64,000 bases of DNA, taken from NCBI RefSeq assembly GCF_013402815.2, contig NZ_CP058601.1, forward strand, positions 1,612,001 to 1,676,000. Direction: 5' to 3'. Within the stretch, counting starts at the first letter, position 1; each line of letters starts with the position of its first letter. This document shows positions 1 to 6,951 of the stretch, one piece after another. Made by a program: the position numbers and the translations under genes. The notes below the pieces were generated by a model. It ran no database searches. It saw only the letters and a program-made list of their open reading frames with translations, and was not told the DNA's origin. The DNA comes from Natrinema halophilum. GTDB lineage: Archaea > Halobacteriota > Halobacteria > Halobacteriales > Natrialbaceae.

Positions 1-607
1 GCGAGAGTTTATTGATCGAATAGAACCCGCCGCGGGCGAGCAGCCCCTCCACGATCATGTGATACACCGTAAGCGCCTCGGCGATGTCGACGGGGTCCTG
101 TGAGTGGGCCGCTCTCGCTGTTAACTGGCCCTGTCGGTCGAAAACGTCGCCGAGCCCAGTTGCTTGCACGATCGGAATCCGCGCTCCTCCGCGTTTCGGG
201 TTCAGTTCCGCGAACGCGTCCTGTTCGCCCATCACCTCGTGCATGTACACGTCGAGAAACTGTGTGTGCTTGTGTTCGGTCAGCGTAAACATCGTCATAT
301 ACATCTCCATTTCTTCGTTGTCGTCGAAACACGGCGCGCCAACGATTCGCTGGAGATGATGGCTCGCGTCCTCGCCGACAGCAAACTCTCCGTCGAGAAA
401 TCCGGATAACAGGTATCGGATCTGTTTTCGCTCGCCAGGCTCGAGCGATGCCCAGATCTCGCGATCCTCCTCGAAACCGACCTCGTCGAACAGTTTCTCG
501 ACGTCCCACGTCCCGAGTTCGACACCTTTCTGAAAGAGATCGTACCATTTGCTCGTGGTGTCGATCCGTTCGGCCTGCCAGTTCGTACCCGTGGTGTCTT
601 GTAACAC
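1..607 (-). CDS. R2-like di-metal oxidase (ribonucleotide reductase small-subunit family), 3' end outside window
   Basis: The reading frame starts at a GTG (605-607) and runs off the left edge, giving about 202 residues. It shows the ferritin-like four-helix pattern of R2/R2lox proteins: an acidic ligand in the helix around E79, an E-x-x-H pair (E111, H114) in a TEHKH segment, and a later helix with a further Glu (HMIVEG). Family knowledge: R2 proteins make the radical for ribonucleotide reduction, while R2lox proteins are related Mn/Fe oxidases of uncertain substrate. The visible part looks closer to the R2lox/haloarchaeal R2-like group, but I cannot decide without the C-terminus. A longer overlapping minus ORF begins at 609 in another frame and shows no family signature, so it was discarded. 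Confidence 0.75.
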   Translation of the reverse strand, partial: MLQDTTGTNWQAERIDTTSKWYDLFQKGVELGTWDVEKLFDEVGFEEDREIWASLEPGERKQIRYLLSGFLDGEFAVGEDASHHLQRIVGAPCFDDNEEMEMYMTMFTLTEHKHTQFLDVYMHEVMGEQDAFAELNPKRGGARIPIVQATGLGDVFDRQGQLTARAAHSQDPVDIAEALTVYHMIVEGLLARGGFYSINKLS

Positions 608-639
608 ACTAGTCGTTCGCGAGTACTACCAATGAGCGT

Positions 640-894
640 ACCTGCTCGAATAACCGGTACTTAAAGACGAACGGCGTGACTCGAGTCGTCGGCAGCCACC
701 TTCTGCCGTGGACGATCCGAGGTGAATCGCCCCGGGATCACGTGGTTCGAAAGGCCTTCGGCCTTTCGTCGCCAATCGGGGCTCCGCGAAGTCAGCGAAA
801 CCAACGGTTTCGCGGTCCTGGCGAATCGTTGATTCGTTCAGTCACGAGAATCGGAAATTCTCGAACGACTTGACTCCGAGGCGATTCACTCGCG
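640..894. repeat. palindrome-rich intergenic segment, possible MITE or transposon-end remnant
   Basis: No gene is visible between the R2-like start and the hydrolase stop. The segment holds a perfect hairpin (748-768, arms CGAAAGGCC/GGCCTTTCG, loop TTC), the inverted pair GTGAATCGCC (722-731) and GGCGATTCAC (880-889), and a smaller stem around 846-862 (GAGAATC...). The outer inverted pair encloses about 170 bp, which would suit a small non-autonomous element or the end of an IS. No transposase fragment was recognised. Confidence 0.4.
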
Positions 895-1827
895 TTACCT
901 GTCGTCTCGATTCTCCACAGCGGTATCGGCAGCTCTGAAGTCAGTTACAACCTGACTGACGATCCCGCCGCTTTGAATTTGATAGGCGCAATGACCGCCA
1001 ATTTCGTCGGTTACGTCGACGTCGACGTAGGCGTCCGGCGTCGACCCACTTCCGGACAACGCGGTACAATCAGCACCATCGCATCCGAGTCCACCGTTCG
1101 AGTTTCCGATCGTGTACGTCGTACAGATCGTATCGTCATCGTTCGAGTAGTAGTTGAATATCGTTCCCGTGGAGGCGTCGATTGCCGCACCATCGTATCC
1201 GGTCGAACTATTCGAACAGAGCCACGTGGCATCGACCGCTGCCCCGAAGAGCGAAACGGTTGCGACAGTAACGTCGCCATCTAACGCCTCGAGCGTCGTG
1301 AGTGGGACACGTGCTCCGAGCGAGAGTCCAGCGAGACGAATCGTAACGTCTGGATGGCGGGTCCGGTAGTCGCGGAGCCAGTCGGCCAGACGATGCGCAC
1401 ACTCGTCTGCGCGTCGTCCGGCCTCAGCCAGGTCGAAGGAATCCGATTCCCACTGAGCGTTGACGACGGGATGTTCGTACCCGTTCGCTCGAAGCGCATG
1501 TTCGAACGTGGCCGCTTGATCGCGGCCGTTCTTTCCTTCGCTGTTCCATCCGTGAGCGTAAATCAGCAACTCCGTCGGAGAGTTGGGGACGTTACGGGTC
1601 GTGGGTTGCGAGACCGTTAGATCGAGTTGCGGATACGTTTCCGAGGCGGCATCCCAAAACGTGAAACAATCCGTAAGCTCCTCGATCGGTCCAGGGTCGG
1701 GTTCTGCAGCATCCACTCGATTCGATAGTCCGAGACTACCGGTGGCTGTGACAGCAGTGGCCTGTAGCAGTCGTCGGCGGCGTACGGTTATTCCTTCTGA
1801 CCGACTTGAATTGTAATTACCATCCAT
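895..1827 (-). CDS. Tat-exported alpha/beta hydrolase (lipase/esterase-like)
   Basis: The protein has 310 residues. The N-terminus carries a twin-arginine export signal (R16-R19 followed by a hydrophobic stretch to about 35), so it is probably exported folded. The core has an alpha/beta-hydrolase signature: an AHGWN oxyanion-type motif at 91-95 and the nucleophile elbow GLSLG at 167-171 (S169). A late GGH segment could supply the catalytic His. At least six Cys lie in the second half (WLCSN, ICTT, GCDGADC, GHC), which may form disulfides outside the cell. The substrate cannot be told; lipase, esterase and peptidase-like activities all fit the fold. It is not obviously in an operon with its neighbours. 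Confidence 0.75.
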   Translation of the reverse strand: MDGNYNSSRSEGITVRRRRLLQATAVTATGSLGLSNRVDAAEPDPGPIEELTDCFTFWDAASETYPQLDLTVSQPTTRNVPNSPTELLIYAHGWNSEGKNGRDQAATFEHALRANGYEHPVVNAQWESDSFDLAEAGRRADECAHRLADWLRDYRTRHPDVTIRLAGLSLGARVPLTTLEALDGDVTVATVSLFGAAVDATWLCSNSSTGYDGAAIDASTGTIFNYYSNDDDTICTTYTIGNSNGGLGCDGADCTALSGSGSTPDAYVDVDVTDEIGGHCAYQIQSGGIVSQVVTDFRAADTAVENRDDR

Positions 1828-2231
1828 GGTGATTCATCATATGCACCTCTGTCTGAAGAAATAACCGATCGTTACGCTGGGACGTTCGCGAGACACTGAT
1901 CGGAAACGAACCAACGAATCGACGCAGTGGCGGCCTGGCCGAGCGAGGTGCGAGAACGTCGGCAACAACGAATCCGTCGGTCAGGATTCGGTCGTCAGTA
2001 GGAGAGACAGCGGCGGAGTTCAGTACTCGCCCGATACCTCCTCGAGGTGCGTCACCGTCCGGATCGAGCGTCCGGCAAATTTTCGGACCATCGGGCGAGA
2101 ACGATCCTGAAACTCGACAGCGGGAAATCCGGTCGCGACACGGACACAGTGGAAATATATCAAGATATTCAATATAATCATTAATAATATTGATAATCCT
2201 GTGCCATCAATCTCTACAAGAGGGGTCGAAG
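1828..2231. other. intergenic region, AT-rich near its right end
   Basis: Between the hydrolase start and the small zinc protein I see no convincing gene. A minus-strand ORF across 2020-2478 has an unnatural residue mix and overlaps the zinc-protein gene. The only notable content is the AT-rich block at 2150-2205. Confidence 0.4.
2150..2205 (+). promoter_or_regulatory. AT-rich promoter/operator candidate upstream of zinc protein
   Basis: This is a sharply AT-rich block in GC-rich DNA. It contains several TATA-like stretches and an inverted repeat TCAATAT (2169-2175) / ATATTGA (2187-2193). It sits 30-80 bp before the ATG at 2232, where an archaeal TATA box and operator would be expected. Confidence 0.35.
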
Positions 2232-2390
2232 ATGGGCGCACTATCACTACTCCGAAACAAAGCCACCAGATCCGAGAAGACGAACGGAGCAAGGTTGTAT
2301 GAGTGTCGAAATTGTGGTGAAAAGCTCGAGACAAACGCGGATATATGCTCGACCTGTGGATCCCAGGAGATCGCTTACTACGAGTTTTGA
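2232..2390 (+). CDS. small zinc-ribbon protein (52 aa)
   Basis: The ATG at 2232 was chosen over an upstream in-frame ATG at 2190, because the sequence before it lacks conserved character and a GAGG-like motif lies shortly upstream. The 52-residue product has two knuckles, CRNC and CSTC, spaced as in rubredoxin-like zinc ribbons, and ends in a short aromatic tail. Such one-domain zinc proteins are common in haloarchaea and mostly have no assigned function. It stands alone between two long intergenic regions. Confidence 0.7.
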   Translation: MGALSLLRNKATRSEKTNGARLYECRNCGEKLETNADICSTCGSQEIAYYEF

Positions 2391-2959
2391 TCGATCTCCA
2401 CGAGCATTCGAATCGGTGAGGCGAAGAAGAAATCGGCGATCCATCCGAGAGGGTTCCGGCGAGTGGACCCCTGTTCACGCGCGGCGGAACCTTGCAGCCG
2501 ATCGGCGGGTATGTTCGGCTTCGCTTCGTGTTCGGACGGGCTACCCATCGGTCGACGCTGTGGTCGGAGGCAACAATGCTACACCGTCGGCGGGGTTATC
2601 GCCTGGATCGGTGCCTCAGGGACTCTTAGGGAGTCGTTATTGGTGAATAGGTTCTGGCGATGAGTCGTGCGATGGGCCTACGGAGTGAGAAGGCGGCGAC
2701 CTGTCCGTCTTCGATTTGGACTTCGACTGTCGCTAACGCGCCTCTGGCGCCCGTCTATCGGCCAGGTCAGGCAACCTTCATTGCGCCGAGCTACGGGTCG
2801 GAATTACCGAAGCGGATGTGAGGTATACGATCGTCCCTTGTCACCCTAATCGAGACGGTTGCAGTTTTCATAACACCGTTAACAGGTGTCTTGTAAGGGT
2901 ATGTGGGTCGAAACAATGTGTCGGTGAGCCGTTTGCGTACAGTGAAACCCCCTGTAAGG
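2391..2959. other. long intergenic region, no supported gene
   Basis: About 570 bp separate the zinc protein from the ABC operon. Overlapping plus-strand ORFs (2299-2646, 2463-2663, 2667-2849) are Arg/Cys-rich and show no domain or haloarchaeal acidic bias, so I treat them as chance. The right end holds a short palindrome listed separately. Confidence 0.35.
2873..2889. promoter_or_regulatory. palindrome upstream of ABC operon, possible operator
   Basis: The site reads ACACC-GTTAACA-GGTGT, a 17-bp imperfectly spaced palindrome with a GTTAAC core. It lies about 70 bp before the ATPase start at 2960 and could be a regulator site or part of the promoter. There is no direct evidence of binding. 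Confidence 0.3.
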
Positions 2960-3727
2960 ATGTTCGACCACTCAGTTCACGATTCGCGGTCGTCGGTCGA
3001 GGGAGCCGACGACGACAACCGCGAATCGACGACGGCCGTTCGACTCGAGGGCGTCAGCCATCAGTACGGTTCGACCGGTGGCCGATTTCGATCGGGCGAC
3101 GAGCGCACGGTGACGGCGCTCCGTGACGTTTCCTTCGAGGTGCCGATGGGGACCATCGTCGGACTCGAAGGGCCGAGTGGGAGTGGCAAATCGACGATAT
3201 TGCACGCGGTCGCGGGGCTGCTGGTTCCGACGGCCGGGACCGTCGAACTGTGTGGAACCGATCTCGCAGCACAGTCCGATGCGGAGAGAACGCGGGTGCG
3301 CCGTCGCCATATCGGCATCGTATTCCAGCGGTTCCATCTGCTGCCGTCGCTCTCCGCTCGTGCGAACGTCGCATTACCGCTCGTTCAGGAAGGCGTCTCG
3401 CGACCAGATCGACGCGACCGTGCGACGACGTTGCTCGAGGCGGTCGGTCTCGGTGACCGCATCACGCACCTTCCCGGAGAACTCAGCGGCGGGGAACGCC
3501 AGCGGGTTGCGATTGCACGAGCCCTTGCAACCGATCCGAACGTAATCGTCGCTGACGAGCCGACGGGTGAACTCGACACGGCGACCGGTGCGGACGTCCT
3601 GGAATTGTTGACCGACATCGGGCGCGAACGGGCGGTTCTGGTCGCGTCGCACGACGAATCCACTCTGTCCGTAGCCGACCGGGTCGTCACGCTTTGCGAC
3701 GGACAGGTGGTCGAAAATGACGCGTGA
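2960..3727 (+). CDS. ABC transporter ATP-binding protein (LolD/MacB type)
   Basis: The 255-residue ATPase has Walker A GPSGSGKST (71-79), a Q-loop Gln near 123, signature LSGGERQ (175-181), Walker B VIVADE (195-200) and switch His (SHDE, about 231). The leading 25 residues are acidic and probably disordered. The ATG at 2960 is preferred over GTG 2903, because the extra residues show no conservation. Its stop overlaps the start of the FtsX-like permease by 11 bp. Together with the second permease this is a type VII-like (MacB/LolCDE) system, which in the family works on envelope lipids, lipoproteins or peptides mechanically rather than as a classical importer. The substrate is unknown. Confidence 0.9.
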   Translation: MFDHSVHDSRSSVEGADDDNRESTTAVRLEGVSHQYGSTGGRFRSGDERTVTALRDVSFEVPMGTIVGLEGPSGSGKSTILHAVAGLLVPTAGTVELCGTDLAAQSDAERTRVRRRHIGIVFQRFHLLPSLSARANVALPLVQEGVSRPDRRDRATTLLEAVGLGDRITHLPGELSGGERQRVAIARALATDPNVIVADEPTGELDTATGADVLELLTDIGRERAVLVASHDESTLSVADRVVTLCDGQVVENDA

Positions 3728-4991
3728 CGGCGACGGAGTCGCCGACGACGTGGACGACCGGCTACGAACACGGTGGGCGGGGGTCATCCGCTTTTCGCTC
3801 ACCAGATGGTGGAAACAGGCAGCGCGAACGACGACGGGCCGAATTGCGTCGACGATCGCGGCCGTTGCACTAACGATCGCGTTGCTGTTGGTCGTGACTG
3901 GCGTCGCGCTAGCGCTGGCCGACGGTGGCGTGATGAGCGCCGACGACGCTGACGCCCGTATCACGGCGGCTGAGAGTACGACGATCTCGTCCGTCGACGG
4001 CGTCGAGGGGCCACGGCTCGGCGCGACGAACGAACGAGCCGCGACGATCCGGTCGCACGATGGCGTCGATCACGCGTCACCTGTACTGGTCGAGACGGTC
4101 CGACTCGAGACGGCTGAGGGAGATGCTCGAAGCGTCCGTCTCGCCGGTATCGTTCCAGACGATGAATCGCGGACCGTCGCGGGCTTGCCAACGACCGCGC
4201 TGGAACCGGGCGATCCACACTACGCGAACGGAACGTACAACGGCTCGCGAACGGGCGAAATCGTCATCTCGTCGACCGTCGCAACGCACCTCGACGCATC
4301 GACTGGTGACGAACTAAACGTCTCGGTCGGCTGGACCGACGCAGGCGGTCGCTCGATGACGGTAGTCGGCGTCGCAGAGGGCGGAACGGGCGGTACCAGC
4401 GCGCCGGTCGCGCTCGTCCATCTGAGCGATCTCCAGTCGATCGCCGGTGCGGACGACGGCGAACTCGCCGATAGAGTGTTGGTCTGGGGCGACCGGGAAG
4501 CCGCGCAATCGGCCGCGGCGGACGCCTACCCCGACGCAGCGGTCCAAATCGCCGGGAGCACCGATCCATCCTCGCTGTTCGACGACGGGTTGGCGTTTGC
4601 AACGAGCGTAATCGCGCTGCTGGTCGGGGTCACCATCTGTGCATCGTTCGTTGCGACGACCATGGGAATGACCGTCGACGAGGACCGACGCACCCTCGCC
4701 GTCCTCGAGTCGGTCGGCTTCCCCACTAGCGGCCGACTCGCCGTCGTCGTGGTATCGACTGGAATCACGACGCTGGTGGGCTCGTTCGTGGGAATCGGGC
4801 TCGGTTTGCTGGGAGTCATCGGAATCAACGCGTTCGCGAAGGCAACCGTCGCACCGGGGGCGGTCGCCCATTTCCATCCCGTATTCATTCCCTACGCAAT
4901 CGCCGTCGCCCTTCTGTCCGGGCTGGTGGCCGTTCCCTACCCGCTTGCAGTGGCTGCGAGAACGACGGTTCTCGACGAGGTGGGACGGTGA
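3717..4991 (+). CDS. FtsX-like ABC transporter permease (first)
   Basis: The 424-residue membrane protein has the MacB/FtsX layout: one N-terminal transmembrane helix (about 43-69), a large extracytoplasmic domain (about 75-285) rich in Asp/Thr and with a VGVAEGG-type MacB_PCD core, then three C-terminal helices (about 290-312, 340-370, 388-415). It overlaps the ATPase gene by 11 bp and the next permease by 4 bp, so the three are translated together. The pair of different permeases suggests a heterodimeric transporter. The extracellular domain would face the S-layer side and contact the substrate. Confidence 0.85.
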   Translation: MTRDGDGVADDVDDRLRTRWAGVIRFSLTRWWKQAARTTTGRIASTIAAVALTIALLLVVTGVALALADGGVMSADDADARITAAESTTISSVDGVEGPRLGATNERAATIRSHDGVDHASPVLVETVRLETAEGDARSVRLAGIVPDDESRTVAGLPTTALEPGDPHYANGTYNGSRTGEIVISSTVATHLDASTGDELNVSVGWTDAGGRSMTVVGVAEGGTGGTSAPVALVHLSDLQSIAGADDGELADRVLVWGDREAAQSAAADAYPDAAVQIAGSTDPSSLFDDGLAFATSVIALLVGVTICASFVATTMGMTVDEDRRTLAVLESVGFPTSGRLAVVVVSTGITTLVGSFVGIGLGLLGVIGINAFAKATVAPGAVAHFHPVFIPYAIAVALLSGLVAVPYPLAVAARTTVLDEVGR

Positions 4992-6220
4992 CTCTGCGCC
5001 GAGCGGCGGTTCGAATGCGGGCCGTCGCCGGGATCGCCTTCGCACAGCTCCGGCGATCGCCCGGTCGGACCGTGCTCACCGTCCTCGCGGTCACGCTGGC
5101 CGTCCTTTCGGTGACGATCCTCGCGAGTCTCGGGATCGGCGTCCTCGAAAAGGGTGAAAAGGGGCTGAACAACGCCGATCGCGATATCTGGATCTCGAGA
5201 GAGCCCGTCAATCCGGCGGTGAGCGGCACCGAAAATCCGATCGTCGGTTCACACGACATGGCAGTCAATCTCACCAAACGAGACGACATTAAAAGCGCGT
5301 CCCCGATCGCGATGTACGACGTCTACATTGGCTCGAACGAATCGGATCTCCAACGGAGGCCCGCAATCGGCGTTCAGGAGACCCACGACGGATTCGAGTT
5401 CGAGGCGGGACACGGATTCGAACTCGACGCTGAGGCCGCTGCACGTCCGCCACCAGACGAGCCGAGGACGGGGAAGATCGTGATCGACCCGCGAACCGCA
5501 GCGGAACTCGACGTCTCGGTTGGCGACGCGGTGTACGTGGGAACGAGCAGAGAGACTGCTCGCAAGTACGAATTCACCGTTATCGGTACCTCCGGATACT
5601 ATTCTCAGTACCTGGGTGCGCCCGCGGTGACGGTTCCGCTGGGAGACCTCCAGGCGGTCGCCGGCACGTCGGGAACCGATCGAGCGACGTTCGTCACCGC
5701 CGACGTGGCGGATGACGCCGATCGTGCTACCGTCCGGGACGAACTCAGCGAGGCGTACCCCGAATACGAGGTTCGAACCAGCGACGAACAGGTCGAAGGG
5801 ATGATCGAACAGCGGTCGGTCGTCCTTGCGAGCGGTGCGACGCTCGTCGGGCTCGCGATAGTCGGCGGCGTCATCCTGACAGCTAATCTGTTCGCGCTTG
5901 TGGCCCACCAGCAGCGCGAAGAACTCGCGGCCCTTCGGGCGATCGGGCTCTCTCGCCGGGTCCTCGCCGGTACGATCGGCGTACAGGGGCTTATCATCGG
6001 CCTTCTCGGCGGTCTCGTTGGCCTCGCTGTGACGCCACCGGCCGTCCTGGGACTGAACCGATTCTCGACGTCGGTTCTTGGCTTCGAGCGACTCCTCCGA
6101 ACGCCACTCGAGGTCTATGCCGGCGGTTTCACGCTCGCGATTTGCGTCGGAACTGTGGTCGCGCTCGTCGCTGGCTGGCGTGCCGGTCGATACGCGCGGA
6201 TCTCCCACCTCGAAGGCTGA
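4988..6220 (+). CDS. FtsX-like ABC transporter permease (second)
   Basis: The GTG at 4988 overlaps the TGA of the first permease (GTGA), which supports translational coupling; an ATG ten codons later is a possible alternative. The 410-residue protein repeats the layout of its neighbour: N-terminal helix about 28-52, extracytoplasmic domain about 55-275 and three C-terminal helices. A conserved-looking LRAIGLSRR stretch after the second helix is the usual coupling segment contacting the ATPase. Together with the genes at 2960 and 3717 it completes the transporter. Confidence 0.85.
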   Translation: MTLRRAAVRMRAVAGIAFAQLRRSPGRTVLTVLAVTLAVLSVTILASLGIGVLEKGEKGLNNADRDIWISREPVNPAVSGTENPIVGSHDMAVNLTKRDDIKSASPIAMYDVYIGSNESDLQRRPAIGVQETHDGFEFEAGHGFELDAEAAARPPPDEPRTGKIVIDPRTAAELDVSVGDAVYVGTSRETARKYEFTVIGTSGYYSQYLGAPAVTVPLGDLQAVAGTSGTDRATFVTADVADDADRATVRDELSEAYPEYEVRTSDEQVEGMIEQRSVVLASGATLVGLAIVGGVILTANLFALVAHQQREELAALRAIGLSRRVLAGTIGVQGLIIGLLGGLVGLAVTPPAVLGLNRFSTSVLGFERLLRTPLEVYAGGFTLAICVGTVVALVAGWRAGRYARISHLEG

Positions 6221-6294
6221 TCCCTCGAGACTCGGCCCCACCAACCCCGGCTCGACCATCCCGAACCCACTTGCCACCCGAGCCCGTACGACGC

Positions 6295-6858
6295 ATGATG
6301 CGAATTCGAACACCCGATCGCGATCGAGCGAATTCGGCGTCACGAACGGACTTGACCGCAAATCCTCCGTCCGTCGATCGTTACGTCAGATATCTCCTCA
6401 TCGCTGGCGTCGTCCTCGCATTTACCTACGCGGTGAGACGTCTCTTCGGCTCGAACGACGGCGGGATCCGATCCGTCGACGAGTTCCAGGAGCGGGCCGC
6501 GGACGCCGTCCCCGACGAACTAACTGAGCCCACCGCCACGATCCCGATCGGGGAACCAGGAGACGACGAGCCCGAAACCGACGACGAAGTTCCGGCGGAG
6601 ACGAACGAGGCCCCGGCCGGTGCGGACGATGCCGACGCGATCGACGAAACGGCAACCAACGCCGAGTACGCCGCCGACCGCTCCGACGAGGAGATCGCCG
6701 AGCGGGCGGAACCGGACGTTCGGACCGAACCAGCGGAACCGGGCGAAATGACGGTCGACGAATCGGTTGCCGAGGATCTGCTCGACGCCGATACGGATCC
6801 CGATTCCGCGGCTGACGGCGACCGTAAGAGCGAAGATGCCGAGGAAACCGAAGAGTGA
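6295..6858 (+). CDS. single-pass membrane protein with long acidic tail
   Basis: ATG 6295 (or 6298, a second adjacent Met) is chosen because the upstream extension from 6142 is Arg/Pro-rich and overlaps the permease gene. The product has about 188 residues: a short basic N-terminus, one transmembrane helix (LLIAGVVLAFTYAVRRLF, about residues 30-47), then roughly 140 residues dominated by Asp, Glu and Ala. The tail looks disordered. No domain is recognised. It follows the ABC operon by 74 bp and may be co-transcribed, but a functional link is only a guess. Confidence 0.65.
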   Translation: MMRIRTPDRDRANSASRTDLTANPPSVDRYVRYLLIAGVVLAFTYAVRRLFGSNDGGIRSVDEFQERAADAVPDELTEPTATIPIGEPGDDEPETDDEVPAETNEAPAGADDADAIDETATNAEYAADRSDEEIAERAEPDVRTEPAEPGEMTVDESVAEDLLDADTDPDSAADGDRKSEDAEETEE

Positions 6859-6951
6859 ACGGTACCGAACCGTCTGTATCGGCTCCCGTCCGGACGCCCG
6901 GGTGCGCCGAAAACGTGGCCCTTATCCGGCGTTCGCCCCTATCACGGTTCG

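Noticed and set aside
2020-2478. 152-residue ORF on the minus strand over the zinc-protein gene
   Set aside because: Poor haloarchaeal composition and it covers the small zinc protein, which has clear CxxC pairs.
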